Positions 1 through 4,596 of a DNA stretch of 11,811 nucleotides are shown in pieces. The stretch is from Endomicrobium sp. Lineage in GTDB: Bacteria; Elusimicrobiota; Endomicrobiia; Endomicrobiales; Endomicrobiaceae. How positions within the stretch are numbered: the stretch's first letter is position 1; each line of letters begins with the position of its first letter. The notes under the pieces are model-generated. The model had not been told where the DNA came from. It made no database searches and saw nothing but the letters and a program-made list of their open reading frames with translations. Both the position numbers and the translations under genes were made by a program. Where the stretch lies: NCBI GenBank assembly GCA_031273645.1, contig JAISRM010000257.1, positions 1 to 11,811 on the forward strand, given 5' to 3'.

Positions 1-4
1 CTAT

Positions 5-22
5 AAAAACAGACGCAGTCTG
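5..22 (-). terminator. Probable terminator of the thiamine operon (repeat-derived hairpin)
   Basis: On the minus strand, about 65 bases after the thiS stop codon, the perfect stem CAGAC/GTCTG with a three-base loop is followed by TTTTTAT. This is the layout of a rho-independent terminator and suggests that the thi transcript ends here. The same 13-base palindrome, with one loop change, recurs at 3986-3998, 4074-4086 and 4295-4307, so the terminator seems to be built from a dispersed repeat. The stem is only 5 bp, so termination may be weak. The bases between this hairpin and thiS hold no gene that I can see. Confidence 0.5.
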
Positions 23-87
23 CAGGCATTGCTGAAACGCAGCTTTATGGTTTATAAGCTTTTCATTATCAGTTTTGGTTCGGCGTT

Positions 88-291
88 TTATCCGCCGGCT
101 ACAAATCTTAGAATTTCTATTTCGTCTGCGTCTTTAAGTTTTACTGCGGCAAGATTTGACGAGTTGACTATGGCGTCATTGTGCGCCACTATCACGCTTT
201 CGGGAGCAATTTTGCGCTGTTTTAAAAGCTCTTCAATTGAAAAGTTATCCGGAACCGACAATTTTTTTCCGTTTAGTTTAACGGCTGCCAT
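88..291 (-). CDS. thiS: Sulfur carrier protein ThiS
   Basis: ThiS is the small ubiquitin-fold sulfur carrier of thiazole synthesis. Its C-terminal glycine is adenylated by ThiF, converted to a thiocarboxylate, and donates sulfur to ThiG. The product has 67 residues, the usual family size, and ends in the required Gly-Gly (residues 66-67) after the typical FVAGG tail. Other family features are the N-terminal KLNGK strand and the central VIVAHNDAIV stretch. The ATG overlaps the end of thiE by 14 bases, and a GGAG ribosome binding site lies inside thiE, so translation is probably coupled. It is the last gene of the thiG-thiH-thiE-thiS operon. No thiF is present in the window, so the activating enzyme must be encoded elsewhere or beyond the left edge. 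Confidence 0.95.
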   Translation of the reverse strand: MAAVKLNGKKLSVPDNFSIEELLKQRKIAPESVIVAHNDAIVNSSNLAAVKLKDADEIEILRFVAGG

Positions 292-913
292 TTATTATCT
301 CCATTGCAAGTTTTATTGTGCGTTTTATGTTTTGGGAAGATGTGATTTGCGTTACCATGCATACGCTTTCAGGCTTATACGAACAAATCTGCAAGAGATT
401 TGAAAGCTTGATTCCTCCTATGGCGACTTTATGAATTTTTATGTTCTTTACGCAATAATCAAGATACTCAAGCCCTACGGGCTCTGATACGTTTTCTTTT
501 GTGAAAGTTTTAAATATCGGACCTACGCCTATATAATCGGCTTTGCAAAGTTCTGCGGCTGCGGCTTGCTGCGGGCAGTGAGTTGACAGTCCTATCGTTA
601 TGTCTTTTCCGGCGATTTTTCTTGCTTCTTCAATCGGCATGTCGTCTTGTCCCAGATGTATGCCGTCGGCGTTGCAGGCTAAAGCGATATCGGCGTCGTC
701 GTTTACTATAAAAAACGCGCCGTAATTTTGCGTGAGTTTTCTGATAATTTCGCATTGACGCAGTTTTTCAGATTTTGTTTTAATTTTGTCGCGGTACTGT
801 ATTGTCATAACTCCGCAGTCGAGGATTTCTTTTACGACTTCAATATTGTTTCTGCCGTTTGAAAAGTTCTCTGCGGTTATGGCGTATAGGCCTTTGGGCA
901 TTTCTTTTTTCAC
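278..913 (-). CDS. thiE: Thiamine-phosphate synthase ThiE
   Basis: ThiE is a cytoplasmic TIM-barrel enzyme that joins HMP pyrophosphate to the thiazole phosphate, giving thiamine phosphate. The 211-residue product has the usual family length and motif order: QYRDK (39-43) for pyrophosphate binding, IVNDDADIALA (69-79), GIHLGQDDMP (84-93), the GLSTH stretch (108-112), the GVGPIF loop with following Thr and Lys residues (129-139), and AIGGI (164-168). The chosen start is GTG at 913, ten bases after GGGAG. An in-frame ATG at 901 lies 22 bases from that site, so GTG fits better. The gene follows thiH after a GC-rich gap with hairpins and overlaps thiS. The C-terminal phosphate-binding loop reads VCMVTQI where many homologues have VAVVSAI, a conservative difference. 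The function call is firm. Confidence 0.95.
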   Translation of the reverse strand: MKKEMPKGLYAITAENFSNGRNNIEVVKEILDCGVMTIQYRDKIKTKSEKLRQCEIIRKLTQNYGAFFIVNDDADIALACNADGIHLGQDDMPIEEARKIAGKDITIGLSTHCPQQAAAAELCKADYIGVGPIFKTFTKENVSEPVGLEYLDYCVKNIKIHKVAIGGIKLSNLLQICSYKPESVCMVTQITSSQNIKRTIKLAMEIINGSR

Positions 914-1012
914 TTTTAATTTTCTCCCGTCGCCTTCGGGCGCCTACGGCGCTGTTTATGGTGTTGCGCTGACAGCAGCGGCGTCTCATTGGCGCGCGGC
1001 GCTCAGTCGCCT
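914..1012 (-). other. GC-rich thiH-thiE intergenic spacer with two overlapping hairpins
   Basis: This gap is much richer in G and C than the flanking genes. It contains two small perfect palindromes that share bases: CGCC-TTCG-GGCG (931-942) and GCGCC-TAC-GGCGC (940-952), written on the plus strand. Because they overlap at 940-942 they cannot form fully at the same time in RNA. They lie directly upstream of the thiE ribosome binding site (GGGAG on the minus strand, 924-928). They may adjust thiE translation or RNA stability, or be the remains of a palindromic repeat. No U-tract follows, so I do not call a terminator. No coding potential is evident. Confidence 0.5.
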
Positions 1013-2119
1013 CTAAAAAGACAGCCAGTCTTTCATAATCGGCTGGTAGCCTTTTTCGTATATCATTTTTTTTACGTCTTCTACGCTTGCGCCGTCGTTG
1101 ATTTTAAACTGTCCGTCGGAATCTTTGCCGCTCTTTGCATAACCTCCGACCTGCGTGCTTGAAGCCGCCGACAGTCTTGTTATTCCCAAAGGTATCGCGT
1201 TTTTTCTTAGAGCGTTGCTTTCTCTGGTTGATACGGATACGTTTATTCTGTTTATAAAAAGTCTCACTGCGCATATGGCTTGAATAATATGTTTGTCGGA
1301 AATTATTGTTTTTGGCTCATATCCTCCGGCCGCAGGCCGCAGGCGCGGAAAAGAAATTCCTATCTCGCTTTGCGGAAAGTTTTTTTGAAGATATTTTGCG
1401 TGAAGTCCTGCAAAAAACATTTCGCTTACGAAATCGTTTAACCCTAAAAGAGCTCCTACGTTAAGGCTTCTGTATCCGGCGCGGCCAGCTCTTTCGCATG
1501 TTTCAATGCGGTAGCGGTAATTTGTTTTTGCGCCTTTGGTGTGCAAAATTTTGTAGAGATCTTCGTCGTAAGTTTCCTGATAAACCGCAAGACCGTCTGC
1601 TCCCGCTTCGCGCAGCTGCTCGTAGCCGCTTTCTTCAAGAGGGTATATTTCTATATCGACGCAGTCAAAATATTTTCTTAAAATTTTTATGCATTCCTGA
1701 AGATATTCTAATGATGTTTTTACCGGACTTTCGCCGCATACAAGAAGAATGTGCCTTATTCCGTATCCCGAAACTATTTTACAGTTGTCCTCAATTTCTT
1801 TAAAGTTTAGAACTTCTCTTTTTATGGCGTTTGCCGTTGAAAAACCGCAATAGACGCAGTTGTTTATGCAGAAGTTTGAGACGTATAAAGGGGCGTAGAG
1901 CAGAACGCTTTTGCCGAAATGTTTTGTTGATATTGCAGACGCTTTTTGCGCCATGTCTTCAATACGGTTTAGCGCTTTAGGCGAAAGCAGCGCAAGAAAA
2001 TCCGTTTCCGACAGGTTTTCCTTATTTATTATTTTTACAATTTCTAAATCGCTTAAGTTCCTGCAAAAATTTTTAAAATCAAAGCCGTCGTATTGTTTTT
2101 TAAAATCGTAAAAACTCAT
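1013..2119 (-). CDS. thiH: 2-iminoacetate synthase ThiH (radical SAM tyrosine lyase)
   Basis: ThiH cleaves tyrosine with S-adenosylmethionine and a 4Fe-4S cluster to give p-cresol and dehydroglycine (2-iminoacetate), which ThiG uses to build the thiazole. The 368-residue product is close to the E. coli size. It carries the radical SAM cluster motif CINNCVYC (Cys84, Cys88, Cys91), then a GGES-like segment read as CGESP, the IEIYPL strand, the VYQETYDEDLY segment characteristic of ThiH, and the family-typical end GYQPIMKDWLSF. I chose the ATG at 2119, two bases after the thiG stop, with GGAG overlapping the thiG end. The frame stays open upstream to 2320, but those residues lie inside thiG and do not resemble ThiH. 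Using ThiH and not glycine oxidase ThiO points to anaerobic or microaerobic life. Confidence 0.96.
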   Translation of the reverse strand: MSFYDFKKQYDGFDFKNFCRNLSDLEIVKIINKENLSETDFLALLSPKALNRIEDMAQKASAISTKHFGKSVLLYAPLYVSNFCINNCVYCGFSTANAIKREVLNFKEIEDNCKIVSGYGIRHILLVCGESPVKTSLEYLQECIKILRKYFDCVDIEIYPLEESGYEQLREAGADGLAVYQETYDEDLYKILHTKGAKTNYRYRIETCERAGRAGYRSLNVGALLGLNDFVSEMFFAGLHAKYLQKNFPQSEIGISFPRLRPAAGGYEPKTIISDKHIIQAICAVRLFINRINVSVSTRESNALRKNAIPLGITRLSAASSTQVGGYAKSGKDSDGQFKINDGASVEDVKKMIYEKGYQPIMKDWLSF

Positions 2120-2121
2120 TT

Positions 2122-2898
2122 TTAGTCTCCGTTTAAAAATCCCGTAAGAGGCGAAGATGCTCTTGCAGTTTCCGATTTTTCTCCGATGCCCGCCGCGTAG
2201 GCGTTTCTTCCGGCTTTTACCGCAAACGCAAAAGCTTTTGCCATAAGGACCGGATCTGCGCTTGTTGAAATAGCGGTGTTTATCATAACCGCTTCGCATC
2301 CCATTTCCATGCATGCGCACGCGTCGGAAGGTCTTCCTATCCCCGCGTCAACTATTACGGGAAGTCCGGCTTCTTCAATCAGTATTCTTATCATCTCTTT
2401 GGTCTGCAGTCCCTTGTTTGTGCCTATCGGCGCCGCTAAAGGCATAACGGCTGCCGCTCCGGCGTTTTTCATGTCGCGGGCGGCGTACAAATCGGCGTTC
2501 ATGTAAGGGAAAACTTTAAACCCTTCTTTTGCCAGAATTTCGCATGCTTTAGCCGTTTCGTAATTGTCGGGCAGCAAGTATTTGTTGTCGTTTATTATCT
2601 CTATTTTTATTAAATCGGTTTGCGCGGCGGCTTTTGCTATTCTTGCTATTTTGACCGCTTCGGCGGCGTTTCTTGCGCCGGAAGTGTTGGGCATTATTTT
2701 AACGTTTTGAGGAATGAAATTCAGTATGTTTTCTTTTGGGTTGTCAAAATCAAAACGCCTTACGGCCACGGTTATTACTTGCGCTCCCGCCGCTTTTATT
2801 ATTTCAGGGATAAGAGAATTGTCCGGAAATTTTCCGCTTCCTATAAAAATTCTGCTTTCCAGATTAAGTCCGCCGGCCGTTAAAAGATCTTTTTCCAT
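2122..2898 (-). CDS. thiG: Thiazole synthase ThiG
   Basis: ThiG is a TIM-barrel synthase that condenses deoxyxylulose phosphate, dehydroglycine (from ThiH) and ThiS thiocarboxylate into the thiazole phosphate. The product has 258 residues, the normal size. It opens with FIGSGKFPD (18-26) and includes the VRRFD strand (46-50), the Schiff-base lysine Lys98 in LIKIEI, the LLPD loop, the DAGIGRPSDA phosphate-binding region, the MINTAIS strand, and the closing ASSPLTG. The start is the ATG at 2898, preceded by GGAG at 2905-2908 with six bases of spacing. A TTG twelve bases further upstream is in frame but would put the ribosome binding site inside the gene. It is the first gene of the operon and is controlled by the TPP riboswitch upstream. 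Confidence 0.96.
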   Translation of the reverse strand: MEKDLLTAGGLNLESRIFIGSGKFPDNSLIPEIIKAAGAQVITVAVRRFDFDNPKENILNFIPQNVKIMPNTSGARNAAEAVKIARIAKAAAQTDLIKIEIINDNKYLLPDNYETAKACEILAKEGFKVFPYMNADLYAARDMKNAGAAAVMPLAAPIGTNKGLQTKEMIRILIEEAGLPVIVDAGIGRPSDACACMEMGCEAVMINTAISTSADPVLMAKAFAFAVKAGRNAYAAGIGEKSETARASSPLTGFLNGD

Positions 2899-2907
2899 TA
2901 TCGTCTC

Positions 2908-2947
2908 CAAAAAGAAAATCCCCGCGGGATAATTTTTCCGGGGGATT
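2908..2947 (-). terminator. Riboswitch-controlled rho-independent terminator before thiG
   Basis: On the minus strand, AATCCCCCGG pairs with CCGCGGGGATT (one bulged C) around a short AT-rich loop. TTTTCTTTTT follows and ends exactly where the thiG ribosome binding site (GGAG) begins. This is a strong intrinsic terminator lying between the TPP aptamer and thiG, the expected expression platform. With TPP bound, transcription should stop here; without it, read-through allows thiGHES expression. I did not work out the competing antiterminator pairing. Confidence 0.85.
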
Positions 2948-2975
2948 GTAATAAAGCTAAATGTTTATTTTAACT

Positions 2976-3086
2976 TTGCAGTCCCTACGATGGAATTATC
3001 CATATCAGGTTCCCGAACGCAGCGCGTCCGACGGTTAAGAAAATTATATTTCCTCTCTCAGCCTCATATATGAAGCACCCGTTAAT
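2976..3086 (-). promoter_or_regulatory. TPP riboswitch aptamer (thi box)
   Basis: Read on the minus strand, this stretch has all the conserved pieces of the thiamine pyrophosphate aptamer in order: GGGTGC, then GGCTGAGA, then ACCG (the usual ACCC position), then GAACCTGAT, then TGGATAATTCCA, then CGTAGGGA. An extra GC-rich stem, CGGACGC paired with GCGTTCG, sits in the variable arm before GAACCTGAT. The aptamer lies about 80 bases before thiG, with a terminator in between, so thiamine pyrophosphate should switch the operon off by ending transcription early. Confidence 0.96.
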
Positions 3087-3093
3087 TGTTCTA

Positions 3094-3123
3094 ATACTAC
3101 AAAAAAACTCAAGGCGAATGCAA
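3094..3123 (-). promoter_or_regulatory. Probable sigma70-type promoter of thiGHES
   Basis: On the minus strand a -35-like TTGCAT (3118-3123) and a -10-like TAGTAT (3094-3099) are 18 bases apart. The predicted RNA start, near 3087, falls a few bases before the TPP aptamer, which is where it should be. The boxes are imperfect, but the position supports the call. Confidence 0.55.
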
Positions 3124-3134
3124 ATCTTATTTTG

Positions 3135-3140
3135 TATAAT
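3135..3140 (+). promoter_or_regulatory. Probable -10 box of the lipoprotein gene
   Basis: A perfect TATAAT lies 43 bases before the lipoprotein start codon. No good -35 box is visible at the usual distance. It is divergent from the thi promoter and within about 40 bases of it, so the two promoters may influence each other. Confidence 0.45.
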
Positions 3141-3182
3141 CTACAAACGGTACGCAAATAAATAATGGCGCGGGGATTAAAA

Positions 3183-3842
3183 ATGAAAAAAACGTTTGTT
3201 TTAGCTTTGGCGGTATTTGTTCCGTTTTTTGCCGGCTGCGGAAAGTCTGACAAAAACGCCTCGCAGACTCAGCCCGAAAGAACGCTGACGCAAGAAGAAA
3301 TCAATTTGCAAAATCTCAACAATATGCGCGCGCTTTCAATGAATTTGGCTCAGGAATATTATGCAAACAGAACGCAGGAAGCTTTGGAAGAAGCTCTTAA
3401 CGTAAACCAAGCTATCATCGATAAAGGCGGCAATAATCAGGATAAATCTTTCAGAGTGCAGCTGCTTTCTGCGGCCGGCCGCAAAAAAGAAGCGTTTTTG
3501 CTTCAGGATGAAATTATTCCCGCAGACGAAAATTCTCCCGGAAGGCTGTTTTATAACGGGTTGAAACAGAAAATAATGAAGAACAATAAGGCTGCAAACG
3601 AATATTTTAAAAAAGCCGCCGCCGGAGCCGATAAACTGTTAAAAGAAAAGCCCGCCGACTTTGAACTTGAATCTGTTAAACTTAATTCGTATATGTTTTC
3701 TGGAGAGAAGAAGAAAGCAAAAGATTTTGTTTATGAAATATACGAACGCGACAAAAACAATAGTTTCTTTAAAAATTTTTACGATAATTTTGATGAAATG
3801 TTTAAATCCGCCCAAGATTATTATAACGATGTAACTCTTTAG
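3183..3842 (+). CDS. Small helical lipoprotein of unknown function, possibly TPR-like
   Basis: The 219-residue product starts with a lipoprotein signal: a Lys-Lys N-terminus, a hydrophobic stretch, and the lipobox FAGC with the lipidated Cys at residue 19. A polar linker rich in Ser, Gln and Lys follows. The rest is predicted by eye to be almost all alpha-helical, with paired segments such as EALEEALNVNQAII and RKKEAFLLQDEI that look like tetratricopeptide-type helical hairpins, though no repeat is clean enough to count. It is probably anchored in a membrane facing the periplasm and may bind other proteins. The start is the ATG at 3183, six bases after GGGGA; an in-frame ATG at 3165 would place charged residues before the signal and lacks a clear site. 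It is a single gene, divergent from the thi operon, with its own terminator. I do not recognise the family. Confidence 0.85.
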   Translation: MKKTFVLALAVFVPFFAGCGKSDKNASQTQPERTLTQEEINLQNLNNMRALSMNLAQEYYANRTQEALEEALNVNQAIIDKGGNNQDKSFRVQLLSAAGRKKEAFLLQDEIIPADENSPGRLFYNGLKQKIMKNNKAANEYFKKAAAGADKLLKEKPADFELESVKLNSYMFSGEKKKAKDFVYEIYERDKNNSFFKNFYDNFDEMFKSAQDYYNDVTL

Positions 3843-3871
3843 CGGCTTCGGCGGCATTCGCCGCTTTTTTT
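3841..3871 (+). terminator. Rho-independent terminator of the lipoprotein gene
   Basis: AGCGGC pairs with GCCGCT around a GC-rich interior that can also fold as GGCG/CGCC. Seven T residues follow directly. It overlaps the lipoprotein stop codon, so the transcript ends immediately after the gene and does not run into the giant gene downstream. Confidence 0.85.
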
Positions 3872-3934
3872 GTTAGAGTTGCGCGATTACAGTTTGTTAT
3901 AGACAACGGCTTAATTGTTATTATGCTGTCTTTC

Positions 3935-3966
3935 CTGTGAAAACGGCAGGCTTCGCCTGTTTTTTA
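3935..3966 (+). repeat. Hairpin repeat with U-tail, variant copy
   Basis: CCTGTGAAAACGGCAGG is followed by the perfect stem CAGGC-TTC-GCCTG and six T residues. The hairpin has the same design as the CAGAC-TTC-GTCTG palindrome nearby, read on the opposite strand, with compensating changes in both arms. The leading CCTGTGAAAAC matches the CCCGTGAAAAC that follows the palindrome at 3986. It could serve as a second plus-strand terminator after the lipoprotein gene. Confidence 0.6.
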
Positions 3967-3980
3967 AGGTCAACCTTCAT

Positions 3981-4009
3981 AAAAACAGACGAAGTCTGCC
4001 CGTGAAAAC
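3981..4009 (+). repeat. Dispersed palindromic repeat, full copy 1
   Basis: Five A residues, the palindrome CAGACGAAGTCTG (3986-3998), then CCCGTGAAAAC. The copy at 4290-4318 is identical except for one base (T to C in the CCCG-GAAAAC part). On the minus strand this reads as a hairpin followed by TTTTT, so it has terminator form in that direction. Confidence 0.75.
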
Positions 4010-4029
4010 AGCAGCCTTTGCCTCAAGGT

Positions 4030-4052
4030 CTGTCATTCTCGCGAAAGCGGGA
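4030..4052 (+). repeat. Palindromic repeat of the CATTCYCGCGAAAGCGGGAA type
   Basis: TGTCATTCTCGCGAAAGCGGGAA forms an imperfect hairpin (TTCTCGC with GCGGGAA). It is an inverted, diverged relative of the element at 4143-4166. Elements of this general sequence (CATTCCCGCGAAAGCGGGAAT) are widespread dispersed repeats in many bacteria; that link is from memory and not checked. Confidence 0.6.
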
Positions 4053-4073
4053 AAGTTTGCTAAAAAATTCTGT

Positions 4074-4086
4074 CAGACGAAGTCTG
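4074..4086. repeat. Isolated copy of the CAGACGAAGTCTG palindrome
   Basis: A perfect 13-base copy of the palindrome without the flanking A-tract and without the CCCGYGAAAAC part that accompanies the two full copies. It shows that the hairpin core spreads or survives on its own. Confidence 0.65.
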
Positions 4087-4142
4087 GTTACATTGCTTTT
4101 TTAAAAGCAATAATGTTAGAAACCTATTAATATTAAACATGG

Positions 4143-4162
4143 ATTCCCGTTTTCACGGGAAT
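4143..4162. repeat. Palindromic repeat ATTCCCG-CGGGAAT beside the satellite
   Basis: The arms ATTCCCG (4143-4149) and CGGGAAT (4156-4162) form a perfect 7-bp stem with a six-base loop. Its reverse complement matches the element at 4030-4052. It is followed immediately by GACA, the end of the wider repeat consensus and also the first unit of the adjoining tetranucleotide array. Confidence 0.7.
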
Positions 4163-4286
4163 GACAGACAGACAGAAAGACAGAAAGAAAGACAGAAAGA
4201 AAGACAGAAAGACAGAAAGAAAGACAGACAGAAAGACAGAAAGACAGAAAGACAGAAAGACAGAAAGACAGAAAGACAGAAAGACA
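4163..4286 (+). repeat. Tetranucleotide satellite, 31 uninterrupted GAMA units
   Basis: The 124 bp divide exactly into 31 tetramers, each GACA or GAAA, with no base out of phase. The second half alternates strictly (GACAGAAA repeated), while the first half is irregular, with GACA-GACA and GAAA-GAAA neighbours. One strand contains no T, giving strong strand asymmetry. The array begins at the GACA that ends the palindromic repeat on its left. The open frames through it translate as low-complexity Lys/Arg/Asp or Ser/Leu/Phe/Cys strings and are not genes. Length variation by slipped-strand replication is likely. Confidence 0.97.
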
Positions 4287-4289
4287 ATT

Positions 4290-4318
4290 AAAAACAGACG
4301 AAGTCTGCCCGCGAAAAC
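4290..4318 (+). repeat. Dispersed palindromic repeat, full copy 2
   Basis: Same layout as 3981-4009: an A-tract, CAGACGAAGTCTG (4295-4307), and CCCGCGAAAAC. Here the next bases are GGG, so CCCG can pair with CGGG to make a second small hairpin. It lies just right of the satellite. Confidence 0.75.
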
Positions 4319-4373
4319 GGGAAAGTTTAAAAAAGCGGCTTTGTTGCATTTTTTTTAAAGCAGTTCCCTTAAA

Positions 4374-4392
4374 AGCGGCGCATGCCGCCGCT
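4374..4392. repeat. GC-rich hairpin upstream of the giant gene promoter
   Basis: AGCGGC (4374-4379) pairs with GCCGCT (4387-4392) around a seven-base loop. No T-run follows, so it is not a clear terminator. It lies about 40 bases before the -35 box of the giant gene; a role is unknown. Confidence 0.5.
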
Positions 4393-4428
4393 GTTGCTAA
4401 AGTTCACAGATTTTTTACGAACAATCCG

Positions 4429-4457
4429 TTGCGGCCTATTAATATATAGAGTATAAT
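4429..4457 (+). promoter_or_regulatory. Probable sigma70-type promoter of the giant gene
   Basis: A perfect TATAAT (4452-4457) lies exactly 17 bases after TTGCGG (4429-4434), which matches the first half of the -35 consensus. The expected RNA start is near 4464, giving a leader of about 30 bases. Within that leader AAAAGG (4482-4487) stands seven bases before the ATG. Confidence 0.6.
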
Positions 4458-4494
4458 ATTTTAAATACAAGGCGCATCCGCAAAAGGTTAAGCT

Positions 4495-4596
4495 ATGGCG
4501 ATAAAGACGGATAAAAATTTCTTTAAAAAACTTACGGCGGTTATAGCTGCAAACTGCTTTCTTTTTTCATTTGTCGCAGGTCCTTCGGTTTCGGCC
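4495..4596 (+). other. Sec signal peptide of the giant protein
   Basis: Basic residues (Lys4, Lys7, Lys11, Lys12) precede a hydrophobic core from Leu13 to Ala28. A helix-breaking GPS (29-31) and a good signal peptidase I site, VSA (32-34), follow. No Cys is at the cleavage site, so this is a type I and not a lipoprotein signal. It implies export of at least the first domain. Confidence 0.8.

Larger units (their letters stand above)
3872..4428. other. Gene-free, repeat-rich intergenic region
   Basis: No convincing gene lies here. The few open frames are short, lack ribosome binding sites, and mostly translate repeats. The stretch is a patchwork of small hairpin repeats (3935-3966, 3981-4009, 4030-4052, 4074-4086, 4143-4162, 4290-4318, 4374-4392) and a 124-bp tetranucleotide satellite (4163-4286). 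It separates the terminator of the lipoprotein gene from the promoter of the giant gene. Confidence 0.8.

Noticed and set aside
786..1016. Plus-strand frame of 76 codons over the start of thiE and the spacer.
   Set aside because: It is antisense to thiE and its end is the translation of the GC-rich hairpin spacer; no family features.
2120..2320. N-terminal extension of thiH into thiG.
   Set aside because: The added residues overlap the coding sequence of thiG, do not resemble ThiH, and the ATG at 2119 has a good ribosome binding site and gives the normal family length.
2899..2910. TTG start for thiG, four codons upstream.
   Set aside because: It overlaps the terminator tail and would put the GGAG site inside the coding region; the ATG at 2898 is correctly spaced.
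3044..3253. Minus-strand frame of 69 codons across the riboswitch and the lipoprotein start.
   Set aside because: It overlaps the TPP aptamer, the divergent promoters and the lipoprotein signal sequence, and has no protein-like features.
3915..4130. Plus-strand frame of 71 codons in the repeat region.
   Set aside because: It translates hairpin repeats, lacks a ribosome binding site, and follows a strong terminator.
4163..4286. CRISPR array.
   Set aside because: The repeats are four-base units with no spacers, and there are no cas genes.
4163..4286. Phase-variation switch for the giant gene.
   Set aside because: The array ends about 140 bases before the -35 box and lies outside the coding region, so a change in length should not alter frame or promoter spacing. 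It could still affect DNA bending, but nothing supports that.
4116..4358. Open frames on both strands through the tetranucleotide array (Ser/Leu/Phe/Cys-rich on minus, Lys/Asp/Arg-rich on plus).
   Set aside because: They are low-complexity translations of the 31-unit repeat with no ribosome binding site. An array with few stops in most frames gives such frames automatically.
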